Shown piece by piece: positions 23,201-33,703 of a DNA stretch of 64,000 nt (the first letter of the stretch is position 1; every line of letters begins with the position of its first letter). The notes under the pieces were generated by a model. The model worked only from the letters and a program-made list of their open reading frames with translations, ran no database searches and was not told where the DNA came from. Both the position numbers and the translations under genes were made by a program. This DNA comes from Romanomermis culicivorax. Lineage: Eukaryota; Nematoda; Enoplea; Mermithida; Mermithidae. Where the stretch lies: positions 868,001 through 932,000 of the forward strand of contig CAWUHX010000099.1 in NCBI GenBank assembly GCA_963922205.1, in the 5' to 3' direction.

Positions 23201-26200
23201 ACCCTTAAGGCTGTTTGTCGTTGCTACTTGCGATTATCTATCCATAATTAAACTTTCTAATGTGAAAACACATTCGTAACTCACGTCAGTGAGCTACAGT
23301 CAAACAAAATAGACTTGTTGCGCTCGTGAATTGTTATTTTGAAACCTTTGGTTTCTCTGTCTATAGACATGCTAATTGATTATGTTGAGAGTTAAGTTCA
23401 TTTACAGTACCTCGAATTGCTGGGCGGATTTAGAGATCAGTAAAATTTATGTTATATAATCTGCATTTTTATAAAATGCTTGTGAATTGAAAATTGACAA
23501 AAATTAATGCTGTCTCAAAGTTCTTCACATAAAGCTTTTTTTATAGAATTTTTTAGTGTATTATATACTCCACTTAATTTGAAATAATCGAAGTTCGGCA
23601 AACGAAGCCTTACAAGAGATCGGGAAATCAATTTTGATAATCTTGAAATGATTGAAAAGACTGATCATTTAGGACACTGTACCATCAAAGAAATTTATTG
23701 AATAGCCTCGATAGGTTGCGACCCCGATGCAACGAATAGGTTGCGACCTCGATGCAACGATCATTCCAAAATAAATGGAGTATAGTATACTTTTTATAAA
23801 GTGCTTGTAAATTGGAAACTTACAAAAATTAATACTGTCATCTAAATATATTACATAAAGCTTTACAAAAACAATTTTTTTGAGTGTGCTCACAAATTTT
23901 CAATTCAATGTCGGTCCAACAGGAATTATGTCGGTCCAACAGGAAATCTTAGAATAGGAAATATTACTCGCTTTCCAGTTTTTTTTATAATCATTTTAAG
24001 AAAAACAGACTACAATTGAGCACAGGCTTTTTTAGCACGAGTCCTATTAGCACAGCCATTTACTTTCTTGAATTTGTATTACTTTTTTCTTACCATGACT
24101 AAAATTTTCATTAGCACAGGCCCAACTTTATAAGCACGGTGCTAAAAAAACCATGGTTGTGTGTGCTAACAAACTTTCAGTCCTATGTGACACATAATTC
24201 AACAGAAAATGACAAAAGTGTGAAATAGTACTTGATCCTCAGTTTTATTATTTAGGAACAATTAAAAAAATCAGATTTTAATCTGTTTTTATAAAATGCT
24301 TGCACTGATGAATTACAAACATTAGTAATAACGACAAAGTCCCTTACACAAAATTTTTACTGTAAAATTTTCGAAAAAAATTACTGAAAGTTATGTGGGT
24401 TGGTTCACAAATTACCATAAAATCGCGAAAGTATAAAATAGCACTTGTTTTGCGGTACTATTATTTGAAGTATTTCAAGAAAAAACACAGTATAGATCAA
24501 TATTACGTTTTATGCGTTTTCGATTAGCTCGTATTTCAACTTTTTGATGCTGCGGTTGTTACGTTTCAAAGATGTTTTATAATTTGCTCAGTTGTCGAAG
24601 GGCGATCGATATAGGTGCTCTAAACCTTACTTATGTTTCCAATGATGCAGGGTCAATGGGAATGGGGTGGATGTTCCGAAGATCTAGCCTACGGTGAACG
24701 CTTGAGCAAAGATTTCATCGACTCCAACGAAATGTCCAAAAGTCATGATCCGTCCGCCAAACTGATGAACTTGCACAATAATGAAGCCGGTCGAAGGGTA
24801 AATGTTGCTTATTTACCAAACTACAGAAAAAAACTTTCAGTCGAAAGTTTTTTAGACTATACGCTCGCATATGGATCTGATGTGCAAATGTCACGGCGTT
24901 TCCGGCTCTTGTACGATGAAAATTTGTTGGCGAAAAATGGGCGATTTCAAATTGATAGGTGAAACCTTGTTTCAAAAGTTCGACGGGGCGACGAGGGTGA
25001 AATTTAACGAGAAAAGGAACAAATTGCAACCGGCGATCAAAGGTAATACAACAATGACAAAAATTAAGATGAGGTGGGATGATATGGAATGGAATCAAGT
25101 TGAGTCTCCTGTATGGAATATGCTATACAAATTTTGATATGTGAATGTCTGACTATCTGATGTTTCAAACTGTTTGTGGAAGTTTCAAGCGATGCCTAAG
25201 ATCTTTTTACTCCTCGCTTTCAAGATGTATTTCAAACGAAACGAGTTCAAAATATGAAATGAAAGACGAAATTGGAAAACTTTCCTTGAATTCGGTTTTT
25301 AACTTGTTTCAGAAAATTTTTTCAAATTACAAAAAGTATGATGGTAGTGTAAGAATTTGAGAAACTTTTATTTTGCAGACAATGCAGGAAAAGGCTTTAA
25401 AGCAGTAAAATGAATAGTTTTGAATTTCTGTTGTCCGTAAAACATAATTAATACAATATATACAAAAGTCATCTAGTTTAAATCATCAGTCTGTTTTTAA
25501 TGTGTATGATGCTTTGACAGATCAATTCGATAGTAATTCTGTACTCCAAAGGAATAGGTATAGACTGTACATTCAGAGGAGTGAGATTCTAAACATATTT
25601 CATCGGCGCTTATTCATTAATAAAAATACAATGGTAAAATGTGCGATTTCTTATCAACTGACGTCTTATCTGCTGATCGGTAGCTTCATTAGTTTTCACA
25701 AGCAAGAATTTTTCTGTATTACGTAGAAAAAATTCAGTTTCATTTTCTCAGATCGGTCATTGATTTTCTCATCCGAACTTGTTATCTTGAATGCTAGATT
25801 CCAGTTCAAAATCGAAATTTTGGGTATAAAGTCACGAGTCCCGAGCTTTTAATAGTAAATGCTATATGTTTTTTTATAAAATGCTTCCAATAGAAAAGTG
25901 ACACAAATCATTAATGTCGTCAAAAGTCGTTTACATAAAGCTCTTGCTGTAAAATTTTTCACTCGAAAAATTGTTAAAGGTGAGGTCAGTATGTTCAGAA
26001 ATTTCCGGTCACATATGATATATTGTTAATCAGAAAATCGTAAAAATCTGAAATACTATACTTGCTTTCTACTTTTATTATTTAGAAGCATTTTAAGAAA
26101 AACAAACTATAATAAGTAGGTCCTTTTTTTCACTGCAACGGAAAATCTTCTTCATTGTACCAGTTTTTGATTTTCACGTTTTGTTTAATTCTTTTAATAT

Positions 26201-26913
26201 GTCTTCTCTTCAGTAATTCTATTTTCCAGCGCATTTACGCATACATGTTCGATTTTTAAGTTCATTTTTTCCAAATAAGCCCCGGAAAAGAAGAATATAT
26301 TCATTCAAATAATGAACAACTTCCGAGTGCGACCGCAATTTTTCTCAGATTGCCTGTAGTAGTCATAATTAAAACCTGATAAAAGGAGTGTCAGCTCGCA
26401 ATGCATGGTCATTACTTGCATGCGGATTTGTTTGCACTCCTAGGCTCATTTGAAAATGAATATAATACAATTTTTTTTTGTTTCATTTAGTAGTGAAAAA
26501 AAACTAGTCATGCGAATCAAGATCAATGAATTTTTATGAGCTGTACGGTTTGCTTCATTAACCAGCCATCTGATTTTTTAGGTCACAAACGACATACGAA
26601 ACGCGATCTGGTTTATCTACAAGAATCGCCCGACTTTTGTCAAGAAAATCACAAGTTGGGGATCTACGGCACACGGAATCGGAAGTGCAATCGAACGAGC
26701 TACGGCACCGACGGGTGCTCCATATTGTGCTGCGGTAGAGGGTAAGATCTCGCCTTAGCGAAAATTGGAAGCTTAAAACTTTTCTTCTCAATTTGCAGAT
26801 TCGTCACTAAACATGTAGAAAAATTATACGACTGTAATTGCAAATTCGCATGGTGTTGCGAAGTTAAATGTCAAAAATGCCGGGAGAAAATCGAAGAGTA
26901 TTACTGTAAATAA
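11250..26913 (+). CDS. Wnt family secreted glycoprotein, most like Wnt16 (5' exon missing)
   Basis: Seven coding exons join in phase: 11250-11395, 14927-15199, 22786-22919, 24651-24797, 24856-25042, 26582-26741 and 26799-26913 (TAA). From ATG 11260 they encode 383 residues; the signal peptide presumably lies in an undetected upstream exon. Order of motifs: LVARQRELC and GLRECQSQF in the N-terminal helical domain, [52 protein letters not shown], then [10 protein letters not shown], whose serine is the conserved Porcupine lipidation site, [24 protein letters not shown] and a Cys-rich C-terminus ending YYCK. KLGIYGT and CNRTS favour Wnt16; other subfamilies remain possible. It acts as an extracellular ligand for Frizzled/LRP receptors. 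Odd points are an Asn/Ser-rich insertion of about 45 residues after RRWNCST and a 58-bp intron. A possible polyadenylation signal AATAAA lies at 27411. Confidence 0.93.
11564..11753. mobile_element. TATAGTCTG-family MITE (copy 2, internally deleted)
   Basis: The right end (AAGCATTTTATAATG then AACAGACTATAG) is well kept. The left end is diverged (TATAGCATATTTTTCTTAAG). At about 190 bp it lacks part of the family interior. Confidence 0.6.
14079..14285. repeat. Complex inverted repeat built on a GAGTTAAGCTACAGCT motif
   Basis: The sequence alternates between TTAAGCTGCAGCT-type blocks and their reverse complements. GTAGCTTAACTC at 14132 and 14176 pairs with GAGTTAAGCTACAGC at 14264, and CATTGCCGTTAAG pairs with CTTAACGACAATG. 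The RNA strand would fold into a multi-stem hairpin. A related fragment (GGCTTAACGACAATGGTAT) occurs at 61257. It may be a MITE; no target duplication was identified. Confidence 0.5.
17795..19515 (+). repeat. Large composite repeat with internal 84-bp tandem array, copy A
   Basis: It starts near a conserved block with ACATGTGCAG and ends near GCGCCACCTATGATA at about 19515. The internal array at 18600-19121 has about six units of about 84 bp, each with GTAAAGTGACCGCATCC, GTCGAAAACCCCTTCC and ATACGCTTGTTTACAC. The same order of blocks is found in copies B and C. No transposase or reverse transcriptase frame was seen. Confidence 0.7.
19516..20283. other. Spacer between the two inverted repeat copies
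   Basis: About 770 bp of AT-rich DNA without a recognisable feature. It would form the loop if copies A and B paired. Confidence 0.4.
20284..22081 (-). repeat. Large composite repeat with internal 84-bp array, copy B (inverted)
   Basis: On the minus strand this copy runs from about 22081 (CAGTTGATTCCTGTTTTATG) to 20284 (ending in CCACCTATGATA). The array is at 20672-21470 and has about nine units. Because 84 is a multiple of three, the array keeps an open frame of 159 codons at 20963-21442 on the plus strand with a 28-residue period; I regard this frame as incidental. Confidence 0.7.
22973..23205. mobile_element. 233-bp PIF/Harbinger-like MITE
   Basis: The terminal inverted repeats start A(G/T)GGTCATTTATACTTGCC and extend about 35 bp, including CTTTTTCG and GGAACGGAA. 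They are flanked by a 3-bp direct duplication TAA at 22970-22972 and 23206-23208. It sits 54 bp downstream of Wnt exon 3. There is no coding capacity. Confidence 0.75.
23457..24500. mobile_element. Cluster of diverged TATAGTCTG-family MITE copies plus a TTAGCAC inverted element
   Basis: Three diverged copies are recognisable by TTTTTATAAAATGCTTG at the left and CAAGAAAAACAGACTA-type sequence at the right. They start near 23457 (truncated), 23788 (ends about 24013) and 24283 (ends about 24493). Between the last two, 24015-24172 is a small element with ends GGCTTTTTTAGCAC and GTGCTAAAAAAACC in inverted orientation, and TTAGCACAG-type motifs repeated inside. A 28-bp direct duplication (ATAGGTTGCGACC...GATGCAACGA) lies at 23709-23762. 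All of this is within Wnt intron 3. Confidence 0.6.
25043..26581 (+). other. Wnt intron 5
   Basis: It runs from GTAATAC to a TTTTTTAG acceptor. It contains one full TATAGTCTG-family MITE at 25864-26112. Small open frames at 25145-25360 and 25502-25726 have no motif. Confidence 0.85.
25864..26112. mobile_element. TATAGTCTG-family MITE (copy in Wnt intron 5)
   Basis: The left end TATATGTTTTTTTATAAAATG and the right end AGCATTTTAAGAAAAACAAACTATA are inverted to each other. Length and internal phrases match copy 1. Confidence 0.7.
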
Positions 26914-28253
26914 CAAAATCGAACGGTCGCGAGCCTAAAAATTTGATTAACGAGCTTTTTCAAACGCTGCTCAATGTGGAAATTTCTTCGATTTTTATAC
27001 TCATGACAACAATGTCTTCATTTTGTAACAATTATATGGCGCTTCGTACCGGTATTTGTGGCCTAAGTCGATTATCAGAGGATGAAATGAAAAGAAGTGC
27101 AGCAAAACTTATACGTTCAACTTTGTTTTTTTAATTGTTTTTGTACATTCTGTAAATTTTTGTTTATGTTTTAGTATGTACGTAGTAAAAAGATATTAGC
27201 TGAATGAAGCATGCCCTATATTTGATGTAATGCCTCATCTGTTGACTACATGAGGTGGGTATGAGCTCGTCTTGTCGGGGTTTAGCGAGATTAGAGAAAA
27301 TACAACGACGTGATTTTCTATTTGAGAAACTTCATTATTATTCCAAAACTTAACTAGCGTGTATACCATCCGATTGGCCAACTCTTAGCTCGATTTGAAG
27401 CTTCGTCCAAAATAAAGTTAAACACTGGGTAAGATTCCCCTTTCATCACCGTTCATGAGAGCTGCAGACGAAAAATGAGTATAAAGCCTAATTCGGAAGT
27501 GCAGTCGCCGACAAAAATCCCAGGATTTTTCACTTCTGAGTAGGGCTTAATTAACTCAACAATTCAAATTTTTAAATCATTAGAGACAAATACAATATAG
27601 AAAAAATACAGGTCAAAGCCTCAAGCAAGGTGTCGAAAAAACCAAATAAACATAAGCTACATATCTGGAACAACACAAGTGAAGTTCAAAGACAAAACAT
27701 TTAATATAAAGTGAAAATACAACACGTTTAGCATATCAAAGTGTAACAAGATACAAATAGAAGAAAATGTCGATGGACAAAACAAAATAAACAATGTAAG
27801 CTGTACATTGTTTCCGGTCTTCGAACGTAATAAGTACTGCGAGAAAAACGTCATTGTTTAGGACAACAGTTATTGTTGCCCGAGTTGTAAAAAAGTGGAA
27901 GGTTGAGGACCTTAAAGAGGCAGGAAAGGAGGGCTAGTTGAGTCTCGGCATTTTAATAGAATAATGATATCATTTCAGCCTTACAGGCCTTGCAAAGTCT
28001 TACATTCTACTGCAAATGCTTCGAATTAATTAGCATACGTGTTTAAAGCTAACAATATTATCAAAGACAAAAGTGTAATTTGGTAAATTAATATCCCTCT
28101 GATAAAACCGCTAAAAAGTCAAGGCCCCCAGTTTGCGTGGCTAAGAATAAAAGCAAGCGGACCGCCAGAAACAAAAGCTTTAGAAGCTGACGTAGAGCGG
28201 GTTAAATGCGGCTTAAAAACTGTAGTGTCGATGCCCGAAAGGGACAAACTGTC
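26914..28253. other. 3' flank of the Wnt gene and spacer
   Basis: It includes the likely Wnt 3' UTR (AATAAA at 27411). At 27484-27552 a short inverted pair, AAGCCTAATTCGGAAGTG against AAGCCCTACTCAGAAGTG, marks a small possible MITE. No gene is seen. Confidence 0.4.
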
Positions 28254-29022
28254 TTAAGGGCCATCTATACTTCACCGCACGCGAATTACTTCGCCGCAAT
28301 TTTTCGCCGCTACTTTTGCCAATTACTTCGCCGTAAGGCACATGATAGGGCCAACTCAAATAGCCTACTACAACCCATGCGCCAGCATCGCGGAAAAGGC
28401 TCTTGCATTAGACCTTTATATCAATTATTGCGGCGCTCATGGCGCATGCGGCGTTTGGATTTTCTGGGCTCGTATAGCTTCATTTCTGATGCGATGCTTG
28501 TGGCTTTCGAACATTTTCAGATGGTGAATGTGTTTTTCTACGTGTAAATATTTAATAGGCAAAATGTACACAGAAAAGACAAAATTAACATTGGTCGATA
28601 TGAGACAATGCTAATAATATGTACAGAAAAATGCAGCTTTAATTCATTAGCTGAATATGAATGCAGCCTTTTCACACACGCCTAATGCTTCACTCATCAG
28701 TACTCCAAAAACAAATATTCGTACATAGCATGCATGCTGACTAAAGCCAAGCTATATGAATACCTACACATCATTAATATTTAACCAAAAAAGTTTGGCA
28801 TATTTCTATGGAGAAATATCAAAAAAAGATTTGGATATTTGTACCCAGAAATATCAAAAAAGATTTGCATATTTATATGGCCAACTCATATTTCAAGTTG
28901 CAGAAAACTCAGCTTAGTTTTTGTGGTCTGGTTGCACACTTCGCCATCTTTTCGATCGTTAGGTACTTAACTTTCTGTTGTGTTATGGCAAAGCAAAAAG
29001 ACTGTATCGTTATAGCCACCAA

Positions 29023-30003
29023 ATTTAATTATGTGTGGCGATTCAGCCACCATCTCGTTTCGGCCACTGTATCTTTTCAGCCACCATCTCGTTTTAGCCA
29101 CTTTTTCATTTCAGTCACTGCACGCATAACGTGACAATTTCTATTTTCTATACTCAATAATTATCTCAATTGATCGATATTTATTATTCTTTTTCTTTTT
29201 GTTAATTTTTTTCTTCTTATTCTCCATCTCTTACTTTTCGCAACATTTCTCTTTTGTTTCATTTTTTCGTGTTGCATTATTTCGATTTTTCGTTCTTGAT
29301 CGTTTCCTCGCGTGCCCGTTATTTTTCTCATCGATTTATTTTTGTATCTTGCATTTTCCTTCTTTTCTTCTCACATTTCCTTGATTCTGTATGGTCTTCA
29401 TTTTGTCTCCACTCAAAACATTTCTTTCCTTTCTCCGTTTTCTTTTCTCTGTTGATTTTGTTTTTTCTAATATCCTTTTGTCAGTTTCTTATTTTTCTTG
29501 TTTTCGTTTTTTTTATTTTTACTTTTTATTAACCATTTTTCATGTGTCTTTTACCATTTTTTGTCACTTTCTTATTTTTTGTCCTGCATGTCCGGGCCAT
29601 TTTCCCAGTAATTTTGATCCAGTGTTTTTTGATCCGTAAATCATCTCCTAGTTTACAGGACGCCATGGAATGTTAATTAATGCCGTCAGGGGACTAATAC
29701 GCCAATTTAGGAAGGATAGGCGTCCATTTGCATCTCAAATCCAGGAAGAGTGCTTTTTTCAGAAGCCACAAAATACTCAAATTTGGGAAGAAAGTACGAA
29801 AAAAACGAATGAGCAGAAAATTCAGAATATTAATCTCATTATTTTAAACGAATCATCTGAAAATTTACATCATATTCGTGTTTAATGTCATAGTCACTCG
29901 TACTCTCAGCTTAGTGGCTAAAACGATACAGTGGCTGAAACGAGATGGTGGTCGAAATGACACAGTGACTGAATCGACACACCTGATAAAAAATTGGTGG
30001 CTG
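29023..30003. mobile_element. Nested ~1-kb element with inverted ends made of repeated CAGCCACCATCTCG motifs
   Basis: At 29010-29125 the plus strand reads repeated CAGCCACCATCTCGTTT and GGCCACTGTATC units. At 29915-30003 the reverse complement of the same units appears (GTGGCTGAAACGAGATGG, CGATACAGTGGC). The ends face each other across a pyrimidine-rich core. There is no coding potential beyond chance frames. Confidence 0.55.
29140..29640. repeat. Pyrimidine-rich tract
   Basis: About 500 bp in which the plus strand is overwhelmingly T and C (TTTCTTTTTG, TTCTTCTTATTCTCC and similar). A second such tract of about 230 bp lies at 30330-30560. The long plus-strand frames here, rich in Phe, Ser and Leu, are by-products of this composition. 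Confidence 0.6.
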
Positions 30004-30568
30004 GAACCATACGTGTGCACGGGGGGGGGGTTTGACCCCCCCAGAATGGCTGCTGACCCCGGACAGATTTTTCCTGACCCCCGCAGCAGAATTCGAAATT
30101 TCGGAATTTTTTTGGACTTTTCATAATTTTTATGTGCCAAATTGGCAAAAAATGAAAAATTTTCCCCCAGATTTTCGATACTGAACCAAAAGCTTGTATT
30201 TTTGATGTGAACATTTTGTTTCAATGCATTTATCAAAAAACATTTTTTTTCAAATATCCCATTACTTTGAATGCATTGTTCATGTTGCATGATGTGGAAT
30301 CATAAAAATTTGCGTTTTTCACCTGTGTGAACTTTCATTCAATATTTGTGTTATTTTTTGTCTACTGTTTCACTTTCTCATTATTTTCAGTTTCGATTTC
30401 TTCCTTTCTTTTGGTATCAACCATTCTCTTATCATTTTTGTTCCTGGTTTACCTATCTTCTTCCCATTTTAATTCTCTGGTATATATTTTTGTTTCTTTT
30501 TCTTTTCAATTTTTTCTTCATTTTTCCTTTTCATCTTTTCTTTGGGTTTCTCTAATTTTTTTACGCCC

Positions 30569-31615
30569 CATGCGCCACAAACGCCTCATGCGCCACAAAC
30601 GCTCAATGCGCCACAAACGCCTAAAGCGCCACAAACGCCCCATACGCCACAAACGCCTCATGCGCCACAAACGCCCAATGCGCCACAAACGCCTCATGCG
30701 CCACAAAGGCTCCATACGCCACAAACGCCCCATGCGCCACAAACGCCTCATGCGCCACAAACGCCCAATGCGCCACAAACGCCTCATGCGCCACGAACGC
30801 CCCATGCGCCACAAACGCCTCATGCGCCACAAACGCCCAATGCGCCACAAACGCCTCATGCGCCACAAACGCCTCATGCGCCACAAACGCCCCATGCGCC
30901 ACAAACGCCTCATGCGCCACAAACGCCCAATGCGCCACAAACGCCTCATGCGCCACAAACGCCCCATGCGCCACAAACGCCTCATGCGCCACAAACGCCC
31001 CATGCGCCACAAACGCCTCATGCGCCACAAACGCCTCATGCGCCACAAACGCCCCATGCGCCACAAACGCCCCATGCGCCACAAACGCCTCATGCGCCAC
31101 AAACGCCCCATGCGCCACAAACGCCTCATGCGCCACAAACGCCTCATGCGCCACAAACGCCCCATGCGCCACAAACGCCTCATGCGCCACAAACGCCTCA
31201 TGCGCCACAAACGCCCCATGCGCCACAAACGCCCCATGCGCCACAAACGCCTCATGCGCCACAAACGCCCCATGCGCCACAAACGCCTCATGCGCCACAA
31301 ACGCCCAATGCGCCACAAACGCCTCATGCGCCACAAACGCCCAATGCGCCACAAACGCCTCATGCGCCACAAACGCCCCATGCGCCACAAACGCCTCATG
31401 CGCCACAAACGCCCCATACGCCACAAACGCCCCATGCGCCACAAACGCCTCATGCGCCACAAACGCCTCATGCGCCACAAACGCCCCATGCGCCACAAAC
31501 GCCCCATGCGCCACAAACGCCCCATGCGCCACAAACGCCTCATGCGCCACAAACGCCTCATTCGCCACAAACGCCTCATTTGCCACAAACGCCTCATTCG
31601 CCATATGCGCCATGA
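30569..31615. repeat. 18-bp satellite array, about 58 units
   Basis: The unit is ACGCCYCATGCGCCACAA repeated head to tail with few substitutions. One position alternates T, C or A (CCTCATG, CCCCATG, CCCAATG). Because 18 is a multiple of three and the unit has no stop, several frames on both strands stay open for over 300 codons; these give MRHKRP, HAPQTP and FVAHEA periodic peptides, and I do not call them genes. The first and last units are the most diverged, as expected at array edges. Confidence 0.95.
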
Positions 31616-31857
31616 ACGCCTCATGAAACAACACTTACAGAATGATAAATTCAAAACTTTTAACACTATAATGCAAAACATAGTAGTAGGCTAACAGAGT
31701 TGGGCCACATGATAAGTGGCTGCCACATGATAAGTGGCGCAGTTTTTCGCCGCTACTTTTGCCAATTACTTCGTAAGGCACATGATAAGTGGCTGCTATA
31801 CTTACATGCCATATGGCACTGTACGGTGCCGCACGGCGAAGTATAGTTAGCCCTTTA

Positions 31858-33703
31858 ATCCAACGAGCAACTGTCGCCCTAGAGACTGGCTCATGAGATT
31901 TCAGATAGAATAGAACACATCGGGTTTCAGAACTCCTGATTGCTTTGGTTGCATCAAGATAGTGCCGAAAACAAGGGCAGGGGCATAAACGGGATTCGAA
32001 AATTTTAAAACTTTGAAAGATAGTAGGGCTACCTTAATAATGGTTGAGATAGTCATAAAAGTAAAGTCGTCGAAAAATTTTATGTAATATATGTCCAATA
32101 TTCAAATTTCAGACGCACTTTTTGGGCAACTTACTACTAACGACATGATAGATTTTAAAGTTAGCAACTTTAAATCTTGACGGGAAGGAGAAGCTACGTT
32201 AGAGCAAAAATCTTTCAGGAAATGAAGAACGAAGGCAACATCCCAAGCTGAGGAATATCCGATTTAGGTGAATTAAAGATAAAAATCTGTTTCAAGAAGT
32301 GTGTAATTAATGTATAATTTGTTAGGTCGTAGCCAATTTTACATAAAAAAGTAGCAGTAGCAGCTTAGTTGCAGCAACAGTGCTGCATTTAAGATTACCT
32401 TTATGCAAATGTAGTAAATAGTTAACTAATGGAGTAGGTCAAAAGGGACTAATTTGTCGTTGAGAACACCATCAATGCACTTTTTATTGGCCGAATTGTT
32501 ATGATCTGCATTCCACTTGACCATGATTGAAGCACAATGTCCGCAGCCCCTTCTGAAATACGGCTGGTTCACCAAAAATTTGATTTCAAAGCCGAAAGGC
32601 GAAGCATTTTGTTTAGCAGGAGAGTGTGAGAAAACCCTGATGGGTCCGATAGAAGATCTGACATTTAGGGATGGAATATTTGCAAATCGGTGGCTAGGGC
32701 CCACGGTTGAGGCTATTATGGTTGAGTCGGCCTCACTGAAACAATTAGCACAGCCGTAGCAGAATCTAATCTAGATTTTGCCAATTAACGCAAAACGAGG
32801 AAAGGCAAAGGCGAAAAATCATCTAATAAAGACTAGAAGCATTAATAGCAGAAGCATTAAGGTCTTAATTAGGGTCTGGCTACTATGAAACAAAATGTTC
32901 TACTTGTGTGCCTGGAAGCAATAAGGTTAATGGAAAAAGGACCCCGTTTTTTGTCCAAAAAAACTAAAAGGCACTGAATTCAAATGTCAGTTGTCAGAAA
33001 AATTTCGGAAAGGTCAATTAGCTTGGATATTAAATTTTCCTGGAATACGTCTTGCTTTACTTTTTCAGAGACTAAAAAAAAGAATTAAAAAAACACCCCA
33101 GCTATCATCAGAAGCATCTAAAAATATGGTGCAAGAAAAAGGGTCTTTGAAATGTTTCTACCATTTCAGGAATTTAGCTGTTTAGACCAAAGCCCAAGCT
33201 CTTCTCTAGCTTTGGTGGAAAACATAGTGCGATGATGATAGTTTTCGTATTTTTTCAAACCCAAAATTAAGCAAGCCTGCAATTCTCTAGTAAAATGACG
33301 TGAGCATAACAAAGCTTGACTAACTTGTTGTGCAAGTCTTTCCTTATGGATTAAAAAAAGATAGGTTTGTCGTAACTAGTTGGAACTTCTCCTTGGCTAG
33401 GCCTTGGATATAGTGAAACATTTCACGCAGAGATCTGGCAACAACAACTAATACTTACCTTTAAATGGACCCTCACAATGGCTCCTCGTAGACTCCCAGA
33501 AGAAAATATAACTCCACTGGCAGGAATGATACTGAAGAATCCCTCAAGAGGCCTTCCTTCTGACTGACATCTACAAGAGACGTACGCCTGGACCTAAAGC
33601 ACCAGCACTACTATAAATTACCAAATAAATAAACAATAATATCAAAAGAAGGTGGACGTACCACTAAATAATTATGCAAAGTAGAAGACGTGTTGCTGGG
33701 TAA
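31858..33703. other. Intergenic DNA, no gene seen
   Basis: A minus-strand frame of 92 codons (32426-32704) and an overlapping plus-strand frame of 80 codons (32517-32759) occupy the same DNA. The minus one has a CGHC...C arrangement but I cannot place it in a family. Nothing else is supported. Confidence 0.35.

Larger units (their letters stand above)
28257..31854. mobile_element. 3.6-kb PIF/Harbinger-like DNA transposon carrying a satellite
   Basis: The left end AGGGCCATCTATACTTCACC pairs with the right end, whose reverse complement is AGGGCTAACTATACTTCGCC. Both are flanked by a 3-bp duplication TTA (28254-28256 and 31855-31857). Arm homology extends inward for about 200 bp: GTAGTAGGCTA(A/T) followed by GAGTTGG occurs in the right arm at 31682 and, inverted, in the left arm near 28360. 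The interior holds a nested element (about 29023-30003), pyrimidine-rich DNA and the 18-bp satellite. A complete transposase was not found; a minus-strand stretch near 28340-28500 is only faintly suggestive of one. Class assignment rests on end sequence and target-site length. Confidence 0.65.

Noticed and set aside
24715-25098. A 127-codon minus-strand frame over the Wnt exons
   Set aside because: It is antisense to Wnt exons 4 and 5, whose protein motifs are unmistakable on the plus strand.
28206-28547. Plus-strand frames at the left end of the 3.6-kb element as a transposase
   Set aside because: They run through the terminal inverted repeat itself and show no DDE or Myb-like motif.
29199-29532. 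Phe/Ser/Leu-rich frames that look like membrane proteins
   Set aside because: They arise from a pyrimidine-rich tract; several overlapping frames look the same and none has a motif.
30569-31615. A CRISPR array
   Set aside because: The units are contiguous without unique spacers and the setting is an animal genome.
30327-31694. A 455-codon frame with MRHKRP/L repeats as a real gene
   Set aside because: It is the 18-bp satellite read in one frame; equally long frames exist in other frames and on the opposite strand, so openness is a property of the unit.
32426-32704. A minus-strand frame with CGHC and a later Cys as an ISXO2-like transposase finger
   Set aside because: The cysteine spacing and following residues do not match the zinc ribbon, and no catalytic region follows.
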